Part shown: in pieces, positions 9,563 through 18,221 of the stretch
How positions within the stretch are numbered: position 1 is the first letter of the stretch
How the letters are laid out: each line of letters begins with the position of its first letter
Source of the DNA: Irineochytrium annulatum
Lineage: Eukaryota; Chytridiomycota; Chytridiomycetes; Chytridiales; Chytridiaceae
NCBI GenBank assembly: GCA_027600665.1
Contig: JADGJL010000479.1
Location: forward strand, 1 to 20,242
Length of the DNA: 20,242 bases
Reading direction: 5' to 3'
Translations under genes and position numbers: made by a program
The notes under the pieces: model-generated
The model's database searches: none
Seen by the model: only the letters and a program-made list of their open reading frames with translations
Told to the model about the DNA's origin: nothing

Positions 9563-10314
9563 TCAGCTTAAAGACCGACCTGCTGCCCGAGCCCTCTTGA
9601 TGGCCTTCGTTAGTCTCCTCTGATTTTGCGCGTTTAGACCTGAGTTGAAGGAAAAACGCATCAGGCATCCAAAGCAATATCCGGGGGGCGAAGGGGGTAC
9701 GATAAAGAACTGACCAGTAATGTGCTGGGGCTTTATTTGGCCCATGTCAGTAACGAAGTGTGAAAGCAGTTTCACGTTCTGGGCGAGTGGTAATAATCAG
9801 TTTGTAATGCCGAAATGTTGAAGAAAAGTTGGATGATGAGAACGGCTCGAGATCGAAATGCAAGTAGGTGTACTAAAACTCACTTTCCACTGACTCAACG
9901 GGTCGAGTTTTAGGACTTCAAAAACGTCAATCGGAGCCTCCTGTGTTTTGCTTTTGATGTATTTCTCGAGGTTTTGGGAGTTCAGGTCGGCCGGCTCATA
10001 GGTCTGCCATACTTTTACGATTAGCCTGAGGAAACAATCCAACAAAAGCCTAAAGAGCGCAATTTTGGAAGCAAAAACGAAGTAAAAAGGTCAAGGCAAA
10101 CGGTAAAGGAAAAAAGGACCTGATAAGGCTTGAAGTTCCTCCTGGACCGCAGCGAGAAATTCAGACCGCCCTGGACGTCCGGGTCCCTCTCCTCGTCCCG
10201 GTACTTAGGCATACTGGTCGGTCCCATGATCGATCGCGCCGGCGTGACGTTCATCACAGGCCGGGGCGCCGTCATGGCTGGCCGTCCCGCCAGCCGACCG
10301 AGTGCAAAGCGCAT
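9563..10314 (-). CDS. Mitochondrial small-subunit ribosomal protein bS18m
   Basis: Four minus-strand exons, 10120-10314, 9884-10003, 9715-9778 and 9563-9639, join to 151 residues. The first 30 or so residues (MRFALGRLAGRPAMTAPRPV onward) are basic and form a mitochondrial targeting sequence. The S18 core is FKPYQTYEPADLNSQNLEKY, then VLKLDPLSQWKN, HFVTDMGQIKP, and the diagnostic ending ITGLNAQNQRRLTKAIKRAR. Bacterial and mitochondrial S18 share this NQRxLxKAIKRAR helix, which packs against rRNA on the small-subunit platform. Intron 1 (116 bp) starts GTCCTT, a weak donor, but its acceptor GGCAG restores the conserved YQTYEPADL join. Intron 3 (75 bp) has no stop in frame. The gene is divergent from the EF-hand gene at 10579, with about 260 bp between the starts. 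Confidence 0.88.
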
Positions 10315-10578
10315 TTAATGAACGGAAATCTGACGACTTTGACGACTGAAGAGGATCAATAAATAGGTGAGCAGGAACTTCAAGCGGATCTGGATGTTCT
10401 GCGCAGACTTATTAACCCGCCGCATCAGATTGACCTCTGATTGTACACCAACTCGTCGAGAACATTGGGTTAGAAAAGGAAGAAGCAATTCGGATTACTA
10501 GGATTCAGGCTTAGAATCCTCGTCCTCATTTCGAAAATCCTCTCCCGCCGCAGTGTACTGAGCTCCCATGACTCACGA

Positions 10579-11184
10579 ATGGAATTGATACTCTTCCTCC
10601 GCTGGCTCTTGGCCCCCGAGCGCCTCCTGAGCCTCTTCGTTGTGCTCCTGATCGCCGCCCAATACTACTACATCATCCTGGCCGGCGTCACTATTCCTCC
10701 CTCCAACTGGCCATACGCCACGAAGCGCTTCTTCGACTCGGTCCTCTACACCTGCAACTGCACCCTCCCGCCGTCATCGCTCGACGACGATAAGGTCTTC
10801 GCACCCAATTGCACGCTCGACGGGCCGACGGCGTCGGCGCTGTTTGACGTTCTCGGGCTGATCCGGATGTCGGCGCAGGAGCGAAGCAGGCTGTTCGAGT
10901 GGCTGGACGGGGACGGGGACGGCCTCTTAAGGTGGCCGGAGCTCACAGCGGCGCACGTGTGGCTTCCCAGGGCGACGATGGAGACCTTGAACGGGACGGT
11001 TGTAGAGGAGAATGATGTAGGCAACCCGAACAATGTGACGATCTGGGAGTTGGACTGGGTGGTCGAGGTTTGGCGGAGGGCGAGGGATGCGAAGGCGGTA
11101 AGGATGGGAGCGAGGTCGTTACGGCAATTGGATGTCCTGTACGGGTCGCCTTTCGACGATCGGTTGCCGAGCTTTATCTACTGA
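10579..11184 (+). CDS. Single-pass membrane protein with one canonical EF-hand
   Basis: An intronless 201-residue frame. Residues about 16-36 form one strongly hydrophobic segment (LLSLFVVLLIAAQYYYIILAG) after a short N-terminus, so it is a signal anchor or uncleaved signal. The C-terminal part would face the ER lumen or outside. That part carries four N-glycosylation sequons (Asn60, Asn77, Asn138, Asn152) and three cysteines in NCT-type contexts (59, 61, 78), which fits a luminal location. Residues 110-121 form a textbook EF-hand loop (DGDGDGLLRWPE), with Asp at positions 1, 3 and 5 and Glu at 12, framed by helices. A second, degenerate hand may lie around residues 152-168 (NVTIWELDWVVEVW). 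I recognise no named family. A calcium-sensing or calcium-dependent folding role is inferred only from the loop. Confidence 0.75.
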   Translation: MELILFLRWLLAPERLLSLFVVLLIAAQYYYIILAGVTIPPSNWPYATKRFFDSVLYTCNCTLPPSSLDDDKVFAPNCTLDGPTASALFDVLGLIRMSAQERSRLFEWLDGDGDGLLRWPELTAAHVWLPRATMETLNGTVVEENDVGNPNNVTIWELDWVVEVWRRARDAKAVRMGARSLRQLDVLYGSPFDDRLPSFIY

Positions 11185-11508
11185 ATGTGTTGGTGGGGTG
11201 GTGTGGGACGGACTCAGACAGGTGCGGGAATTAGTTTAGCACTGGGTTGGTGGTTGTAAACGTGTTTCTGCGGTTCTTATCGTTCGTTTGATGTATTTTT
11301 TCTGTAGCATGTACATGTGCACCCTGATCGTCCAAAAACATTTTATGGTGGTCTCACAAATGGTAATCAACCCAACAAACACCGCGATCGCGAAGGTGGA
11401 CTTTGGCGGATCAGTGTACTTCAATTCTGGCTGTTACTACAACAAATTTATTTTACATGTAGATACTTCACATCCTTTTGTTCGAAACTGTTTACTAAAA
11501 ACGACAAA
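11185..11508. other. Convergent 3' intergenic region
   Basis: These 324 bp lie between the stop codons of the EF-hand gene (plus) and the TIR-ankyrin gene (minus). They hold the two 3' UTRs and are AT-rich compared with the flanking genes. The short open frames here overlap the 3' end of the ankyrin gene and have no domain content. Confidence 0.5.
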
Positions 11509-14500
11509 TCAGCTTTGATGGCTCTGAAGATACTCCTCCACATCCGTCGCCCCCACCTTCTTCGCCAGCTCCAAGCAATTTGCCCCGTCTTCGTCCTCCG
11601 TTCGCACGTTAATGCTCTTTGGCATGATCTTCATCAAATGCTGCAACATTTGCAAATGATTGTTCATCGCCGCCACATGTAACAGGTTCCTCCCCGCCTT
11701 ATCCCTCTTTTTCAACGACCCGCCCATCTCAACGAGGTATTTGACGGCCTCGACGTGCCCGCCCCTCGTGGCGTGGAATAGGGCGGTGCAGCCCTCCGCG
11801 TCCGCGGCCTCGATCGTGACCGTCGACGGCGACAGCGGGATCAGGATGGACAGGAGTTCCTTGCTGCCGTAGAACGCGGCTACGTGGAGGATGTTCGTGC
11901 CGTCGCCGTCGCGGTGGTCGAGCGCGGCGCCGGCCGAGATGAGGAACCGGACCACGTCCGCGGACCCCGCCGAGACGGCGTAGAAGAGACACGTCCACTT
12001 GGAGTTGGAGCCCGAGTTGAGCGTGCTGCTCGGGAGCTTTCCGGGGACGAGGTAGCGGAGGAGATCGAGCCGTTTGTTCTGGCAGGCGACATGGAGGACG
12101 TTCCGGCCGTCGGCGGTGCGGCTCTTGAGGCCCGCACCAGCGCGGAGGAGTGCCTCCATGACGTCCTTTGACCCCGATCGTGCGGCGAAATGGACGCAGG
12201 ACCAACCGAGACCGTCGGAGGCTGCCAGAAGGGCCGCCGGGTCGGGCACCTTGGAAAGAAGGAAACGGAGGGCTTCAACCTTCCCCATGACGGACGCGAT
12301 GTGGAGGACGTTGAGGCCGTCCGGGGTCGCGGTCGTGAGCGGACATGATTTGGAGAGGAGGTACTGGAGGATTGGGATTGAGCCGGCCTTCGCGGCAAAG
12401 TGGACGGCGGTCCAGCCTTCGTCGTCACCCGTCGCGAGGTTGATGGTCGGCGGCATGAGCGGGAGGAGGTATTTCAGCATGTCGAGTCGTTCGAAGTGAC
12501 AGGCCTGGTGGATGAGTGTCCGGCCGTCCTTGGTCTTGACGTCGAGGCCCTTGTTCCTGGAGGACAGGTGCCAAAAGACGTTGACGGCACCGAAAGCCAC
12601 GGCGAAGTGGAGGCACGTCCAGCCGTCCTTGTCCGGCGTGTCGACGGTAACACTCTTGGGCGTCCTAGACGAGAGGTAGTCGAGCAGCTTAACGTCATCC
12701 CTCTTCGCAGCGACCTGGAGGACGTTTGTGCCGAGCATATCGACCTTCCCGAGCGACGCCGGCGAGAGCTCGCATAGCAGTTTTACCATGTCGAACTCGG
12801 CGCTGCCGCACGCGAGGTGCAATGGCGTCTCGAGGCTGGAGTGGCTCTGGCAGTCGAGAGGAACTTTTAAGTCGACGAGGCACTTGATCACGGCCATGTC
12901 GGCCTGATGCGCTGCGATGTGTGCCAGGGTCCAGCCGTGGACGTCCTCGACGTCGGTATGGGCGTGGTCTTGATTGAGTGCCCGGATGGCTTCAATGTTC
13001 CCATAGATGGCCGATCGGAGGATCGGGGTGTTGTCTCGGCTGTCTTTGGCCTCCACGTCGGCGCCGTGCTTAACGCAGGCGTGAATCAGCTCGGCGACAT
13101 GGGGTTTCTTTAAATCTGTCGAACAAAAACTTGGTGAGTCTTGTAACTTCTCCATTGAAGCAGCAAAACACCCACGTGCGAGACAGTGAAGAACCGTCGA
13201 GCCATGCAAATTCGTAGCATGCATATCCGCACCGCCATCCACTAAACACTTGATCACCTCCACGTCCCTTGCACACATCACCGGCGTATAACCTCCCTGA
13301 TCCTTCGCGTCCACGTCCGCCCCGGCCTCAAGTAACGTCTTGACAATGCCCAAGTTCCCCTTCGCGACCGCAAGGTGAAGGGCCGTCTTCCCTTGCTCAA
13401 AGTGCTTCGTCACATCTTCAGGGCTGGCTTTGATGATGCGCTTGCAGGCCTCGACGTTTCCGGCGGCCAAGGCCTCAGCAATGGTCGTCAGGCTTTGCGG
13501 TGGAGCTGTGAGTGCCCGCATGCTGATCTCCCGACGACCCATGACGTTCTTCACGGCCTCAAGTATGAGCTTGATTTTGTGTTCAACCTCCCCCTCGTTA
13601 CGGCAATCGATATAGCTGTTCAAGAGGTCGTTAGCTGATATTGCCGGAGCTTAAACACTTACAGCTCGCCGCTTATGCCGAATCCGATGCCGCTGTTCTC
13701 CCATGGCTTTAAAGCGGTATTTCTGCGATTGTGAAATATTTAAGCCTGAACAAAACGCATCGTCAACGGTCCTGTCTCACCTCTTCTCGCTCCCGAGGAC
13801 AGCCTCCTTCTGTTTTCTCTGTTGCTGCGTCATGCCAACTGTACAACAAAGAAAATAACATATTAGTAACCGTATCTTTGAAATTAAAGATGTCTATGCT
13901 AACCAATAACCGGAACCATCGGGATCTGATGATTCTCCACAAAGTTGAATTCCTTCTGGCAGTTTCCGCTGGCGGCGTACTCGTCCGAAATGTTTGCGAT
14001 GACGCACGCGGCCTCACTTAGCGCCTCCGCGAGTTGGTCCGGCAGCATCTTCCCGGACTGCAGCCGGTCTACGTCGAGCCATACGTCGTAGCCGGCGTCG
14101 CGAACGATCTTGAGGAGTGATCGCGGGTCAAAGCTGGCAACGGGTCGAGGTTAGCTGGAGCGCTTGGTGAGCTACGCATCCTTTGACTTACGCTCCACAC
14201 CGTTCTAAGGCGCTCGAGTCCGCGACACCCGCCTCGACATCCTTCTTCACCTGCTCCCTCGAGTTCAACCAGCAGTAGCTGATAAACACCTTCGTCTTCT
14301 TATTCATCGCTTCTGCCTCCGCAACAGCCCCCGCGCCCGCGTGCGCGTGCGCGTAGGACGGTGCATTTAACAACCACGGCGGCTGGTGAACCGTAGGCGA
14401 CGAGTGCGGCACCGGTGACCCCGTCCGTGCCGCCAAATTCCGCGTCGAGTCCGAGGTGTGCACCGTCACGGGCGACATGCCCCCATGCTTCGACTCCTTA

Positions 14501-14930
14501 AGCTGGAGGTGCCGCTCCCGCCGCGGCGCGTCCTGACGCTCCAGATCCAGCCGCTCGCGCTCGATGGCCAGCCGCTCCTTCTCCACCGCCAATCGCTCGG
14601 CCTCCATCTTCATCTGCGCAGGCCGTCAGCGTACATCCTCGAAATCGAAAACAGACAGCGAAAAGAGGGTGCGCCACGCACCATCTTGGCCTGATTCTGC
14701 TCCAGCTCTGCCAGTCGATGTGCGACGTCCCCGGGAGACGTGGACGCGTCATGAGGGAACACGCGAGCGGACTTCTTCACTTTCGGTTTCGATCTCGCTG
14801 CGTCGGCGGCGGCCTTCTTTGAGGCCTCTAGCTCGGCCTCCTCTTTCTCGAGCTCGGCCTCCTCCGCCTCCGTGAGGGAGTCGTTGGAGTCCTTCTCCCC
14901 CTTGTCGCGCTTGCGTCCGCAACAGAACAT
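11509..14930 (-). CDS. TIR-domain ankyrin-repeat protein (coiled coil - TIR - about 18 ANK)
   Basis: Six minus-strand exons, 14682-14930, 14192-14613, 13904-14133, 13781-13838, 13663-13722 and 11509-13615, join exactly in frame to 958 residues. All five introns (47-65 bp) have GT and AG ends. Residues 1-8 (MFCCGRKR) carry paired cysteines and basic residues, a possible lipidation and membrane-contact motif. Residues about 18-115 are a highly charged coiled coil (AEEAELEKEEAELEASKK; AVEKERLAIERERLDLERQ). A Ser/Pro/Ala linker follows. Residues about 190-345 form a TIR domain: box 1 KVFISYCWLNS, then AGYDVWLDVDRLQSGKMLP, ANISDEYAASGNCQKEF, IPMVPVIVG and IGFGISGELYID. Glu285 in NCQKEF sits where TIR NADases such as SARM1 keep the catalytic Glu. 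Residues about 380-958 are some 18 ankyrin repeats. It is probably a cytosolic sensor or scaffold in which ligand binding by ANK repeats controls TIR assembly or NAD cleavage. That function is inferred. Confidence 0.9.
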
Positions 14931-15661
14931 AGCTCTGACGGGGATTTACAATCGAGTGACAGAGGTGGTTTCTAAAGATCACCAACTCGCGTGCGACATG
15001 CACCTGTACGCTCCAGGATGGATGGGCGACTCCCTCCTGTCGCCGACCCTCTTCGGTATGAATGCATGCGGCAGTGGAAGATGAACATTTGACATCACGA
15101 AAGTCTACAAGCAATAAACAAAATGAGCGATACGGCGAAGAAGTAATAGAAGTAATAATTACCCTGCAACCGAACTGTCGCAGCTATCTGACGCTTTCGT
15201 TGTGTAGTTTGTAAACTGTGCACCTCACCGGCTTCTTCAGGTTAATGAGGGGTGGCGATCGAACGTATGTGCAGGTGTATTATCCGAGAATTCAAGTCTC
15301 TTACGCCAATTCTGACATACATGCGTAACGGTGCCTGCGCGAAGCGGAATACAAACCATGTACGAAGAGGCGAACATGATCTTAGGAACGAGGCCGTCTA
15401 TGCAGAACCTCACCTCGTGCCATAACCTTGCCGTCTGCTCTGGTATCACTAATACTACATATTGACACTGCCGAGGGCTCAAACTGATACAACTGAGACA
15501 TCAATGCACAAATTATCGACTTTACAAAAGAGCAAAAATACATTCAACTTAAAACTATGCACCTGAATAAGGACGCAACAGCTATCCAACATAAAGTCTT
15601 CAATAGCACCATTGGTCAATACCCCTCGCCCTTCTACTACACCCCCTCCAACCTTTAAAGC
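14931..15661. other. Upstream region of the TIR-ankyrin gene, no supported gene
   Basis: These 731 bp lie between the TIR-ankyrin start codon (minus) and the stop codon of the alkyltransferase gene (minus). The TIR-ankyrin promoter must lie in the left part; no clear TATA box stands out. An 81-codon open frame on the minus strand (15237-15482) has natural-looking composition, but no domain, promoter or splice extension that I can support. The DNA is AT-richer than the genes. Confidence 0.45.
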
Positions 15662-16402
15662 CTACACAATCCAACGATCCCCCTCACCCTTCCACCCCTC
15701 CAACTTCAGCAACTTCCTCTTCACGTCCAACCCGCCGCCAAACCCACCCAACGCGCCCGATGACCTCACGACCCGATGGCACGGCACGAAGATCGGAATC
15801 GGGTTCCTCCCGTTTGCGTTACCTACAGCCCTCACCGCCAACCCCGCTTTGCCGACCCCAACCTCCCCGTTAACGCCAACGGCGGCCTTCGCCATAACCT
15901 CCCTCGCGACGTCCGAATATGACTTCGTCACGCCGTACGGTATCTCCCTGAGCCGGCTCCAAACGCTCAGGCGGAATTCGCTAGCACCCGCAGACGAGGC
16001 ATCCGCCGTCATGTCCAGCGGCACGTCGAAGGTCTTCCGCTCGCCGGCAAAGTACTCCCTCAGCTCCTTCTCGGCGCGATCTAAGATGGAAACGGCCGCG
16101 GCGACGTCGTCGGCATCATCGTCGTTTTCGGTTTTCGTGGACGGAGCGCTCTCAAGCGCCGGATCCATCGTGATGGGCTTCGTCCAATGGACGGCTGAGA
16201 GGCCGCGCGGGCCAGCGACGAGTGTGAGGCGTCCTATCACGCCTGTCTCGACGGCCCTCCACCTTGACGGCCCCGCCACGGCCGGATGCTCGACGGCAAT
16301 TTTGGCGGCCATGGTCAGCTTCTTCTTCGATGGGGCGGCCAACGGTGCGGCCTTCAGGGGGTCGACGCGGTTCGTGCGATTACGGAGGGGACGGGCTCGC
16401 AT
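15662..16402 (-). CDS. Methylated-DNA--protein-cysteine S-methyltransferase (MGMT/Ogt type)
   Basis: An intronless 246-residue frame from the ATG at 16402. The C-terminal domain is complete. The helix-turn-helix region ([20 protein letters not shown]) is followed by the Asn hinge [11 protein letters not shown], then the active site PCHRV with the acceptor Cys208, and the closing [18 protein letters not shown]. The enzyme moves the alkyl group from O6-alkylguanine in DNA to this cysteine, which is used up in the process. It acts in the nucleus. The N-terminal part is Ala/Lys-rich, with an acidic insert (ENDDDADD) before the alkyltransferase N-terminal helix ([19 protein letters not shown]). 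The frame stays open to an ATG at 16612, which would add a hydrophobic stretch ([13 protein letters not shown]); I regard that as upstream non-coding sequence. A shorter start at 16312 is also possible. Confidence 0.9.
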   Translation of the reverse strand: MRARPLRNRTNRVDPLKAAPLAAPSKKKLTMAAKIAVEHPAVAGPSRWRAVETGVIGRLTLVAGPRGLSAVHWTKPITMDPALESAPSTKTENDDDADDVAAAVSILDRAEKELREYFAGERKTFDVPLDMTADASSAGASEFRLSVWSRLREIPYGVTKSYSDVAREVMAKAAVGVNGEVGVGKAGLAVRAVGNANGRNPIPIFVPCHRVVRSSGALGGFGGGLDVKRKLLKLEGWKGEGDRWIV

Positions 16403-16896
16403 TGACTGAGAGCGCTGGCTGGATGATGCGGCCGCAGTTGCGTTCTGGAGTTTGACCACGGAAGTAAATAAACGGACTTGACCACACTGGACAAGAGGCA
16501 CTGAGGAAGACCAGGACAGAAGCATAAATAATATGATGATACACGACAAGGAATTCAAAATGAGAAATTCAGAATTGCCTCTCCTCGGGGGCAGGTCATG
16601 GTCTCCCTCCACAGCCGACCATACACGACCGGCTCTAGACCATCGTCACTTCTCCCGCGTGAAGAAGCGAAGCACGGCCCAACCATCTCAACGATCTGGA
16701 GCCTCGATCTGTTTGTAAATCTTTTGACGCGTTGACTTGACAGTTTTCCTCTTCATTATTTTGTAGCTGCAGAGAGCGAGCGACGGAGGGAAGGGGTATA
16801 AAAGGGAGGCGCTTCACCGTCCCCGGCCATCAACCTCATCGCAATCAAACAGCCAGGACTCAATCTCTACCTCCCTCACCTCTTCACCAAATCAAC
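16403..16896. promoter_or_regulatory. Divergent promoter region (alkyltransferase / small secreted protein)
   Basis: This is the space between the alkyltransferase start (minus) and the small secreted protein start (plus). The right side holds a clear TATA box (16797) and a C/A/T-rich leader. The left side is covered by the open but probably untranslated extension of the alkyltransferase frame up to 16612. Confidence 0.5.
16797..16803 (+). promoter_or_regulatory. TATA box of the first small secreted protein gene
   Basis: TATAAAA in a G-rich setting (GGGGTATAAAAGGGAGG) lies 100 nt before the ATG at 16897. The leader string CCATCAACC begins 30 nt downstream, which is a plausible transcription start. 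It is followed by a pyrimidine-rich leader typical of highly expressed fungal genes. Confidence 0.7.
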
Positions 16897-17260
16897 ATGC
16901 GCTTCTTCACCGTCTCCGCTGCCGTCCTCTTCGTCCTGGCCACCGCTGCCCCCAAGGTTGCCTTCGGTAGGTATAAGATCGCCGCCCGTCTCCCTCGACC
17001 TCGGTCAAACCGCTCCCGGTCAACCCCCTACTCCCCTTCCACACTGCACGTATCTAACCCTCTTTTTGTTTTCTTAAGCTGACGAGGCCGCCGTCGAGGA
17101 GCTCAAGCTCGATGAGAAGTCCTCCGTCGCCGGCGCCGCTGCCCAGGCCGCCCTCAACGAGTACAACAACGAGTACTACAACGCCGGCGGCCGCAACGTC
17201 GCGACCCCGCTAACCGTCGCCGGTGCCCTCGCCGCCCTCGCGGGTTTGGCCTTCTACTGA
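16897..17260 (+). CDS. Small secreted protein, tandem paralog 1
   Basis: Exons 16897-16966 and 17079-17260 join to 83 residues. The intron (112 bp) has donor GTAGGT, a TCTAAC branch point, a T-rich tract and acceptor TTAAG. The first 23 residues are a signal peptide (MRFFTVSAAVLFVLATAAPK, then VAF). The likely mature protein starts ADEAAVEELKLDEKSS. A short Ala-rich helical part, a Tyr/Asn-rich patch (NEYNNEYYNAGGRN) and a hydrophobic C-terminus (TPLTVAGALAALAGLAFY) follow. The C-terminus could be a GPI-addition signal, with the Gly-Gly-Arg-Asn patch as attachment region, or a membrane-active helix. The strong TATA box suggests high expression. I know no named family. The paralog at 18222 conserves the signal, the DEAAVEELK core and the tail, which shows that both regions are translated. 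Confidence 0.85.
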
Positions 17261-17565
17261 ACGTGAATTGATCATGTCGGAGGAATGGGGTTATTGGAGG
17301 TTGTTCAAATGCTAAATTAGATGAGCTGGGGTGAAATGTGATGTGATGTTGGAGCACACTTGTGTTTGGGAAACAAACAATAATATAAAGCTCGGTTGCG
17401 AACTGTAATACTTCCGTGCTGCCTTGTTATCAGACTGGTGTGATTGCGATGATGATGTTGGACCGCATAACCTTTTGTGTTTGGGAGCAAACGCTAACAT
17501 ACAATCTTACCGAGACTTGGTTAGCCCACGAGTCAAATCAAAATCCCTACTTCAGCAGAAATTTG
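17261..17565. other. Intergenic region with 3' flank of paralog 1
   Basis: This begins with the 3' UTR of paralog 1. Positions about 17379-17410 (AATATAAAG, TTGCGAACTGTAATACTT) resemble the flank downstream of paralog 2 (about 18739-18770), so the duplicated unit extends past the stop codon. A TTGTGTTTGGGA...CAAAC motif occurs twice, near 17360 and 17475. If the 18S fragment at 17566 was inserted with its neighbour, positions about 17490-17565 could be the start of an ITS1-like sequence, but I cannot confirm this. Confidence 0.4.
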
Positions 17566-17699
17566 TAATGATCCAACCGCAGGTTCACCTACGGTTACCT
17601 TGTTACGACTTTTACTTCCTCTAAATGACCAAGTTTGACCAACTTCTCAACACTTTCGAAGCTTGCGCCCCAAAGGCGTCGATCCGGAGGTCTCACTTT
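17566..17699 (-). rRNA. 18S rRNA 3'-end fragment (isolated, about 134 nt)
   Basis: On the minus strand this reads as the last part of a eukaryotic small-subunit rRNA. GTGAGACCTCCGGATCG is followed by GTTGGTCAAACTTGGTCATT, TAGAGGAAGTAAAAGTCG, TAACAAGG, and the end GGTGAACCTGCGGTTGGATC + ATTA at 17566. It covers the distal side of helix 44 and all of helix 45. The usual fungal TTCC/GGAA pair of the last helix is AACC/GGTT here, so pairing is kept. The 5' side stops abruptly near 17699, with no match to the preceding 18S segment (GAATGGCT...). It is therefore a fragment, not a gene. The origin could be an rDNA piece inserted during repair, or a retroposed or sequence-derived element. Confidence 0.85.
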
Positions 17700-18221
17700 G
17701 TCAAGCCCGCTTCGAGATTTATTGTAAATGAATGGTACCTGCGTTCGCGAGTGACTTCATGAGTTTTTTTAAGCTGAAGAGCATGCGTTTCCTGTAACTC
17801 TCCCCAACGACATCAACTGAGTGCTTTTTTTTTTCTTTCCTTCTTTCCATCTTTCTGGAGTGCCCTAGCCCATCTTCGACGTCTGTCACAAAGCTATCGT
17901 ACTCGAAACTATTGGTTGCGCTTGTTACGTGATGTGAAGGAAAAGGGGACTGTATGCTGACCACATCGCGAAGTCTATCGCGTTATCATCCTTCCACTCT
18001 CCTCCGACCCTCCTCCGCGTCAACACCTTCTTTACTCCTGACCTCGGGCGAGCTTCTTCTTGCCGCGACGGCGGGCAGGTCAGTTGGACGTTAGGAATCG
18101 CAACTGTCGCCCGATCTGGAGACTAGATTCTCGATTGTCTTGTTTCTCTTGAGCAGCACATCATCAATAAATAACCAACACTCGACCTCTCTCTCACCTC
18201 TCACCTTCCTCCCCGATCAAC
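17700..18221. other. Intergenic region upstream of paralog 2
   Basis: This lies between the 18S fragment and paralog 2. It includes a T-rich tract (about 17826-17840) and the paralog 2 promoter. No perfect TATAAAA is present; AATAAATAACC at about 18165-18175 is the best TATA-like candidate, about 50 nt before the ATG. The leader (CTCACCTCTCACC, then CCCGATCAAC before the ATG) resembles that of paralog 1. No gene is supported. Confidence 0.4.

Noticed and set aside
11884..12777. Several open frames on both strands inside the ankyrin exon
   Set aside because: They overlap a continuous 700-codon ankyrin frame with repeat-by-repeat conservation.
15237..15482. 81-codon minus-strand frame upstream of the TIR-ankyrin gene
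   Set aside because: No recognisable domain, no promoter and no splice extension. It is kept only as a remark in the intergenic entry.
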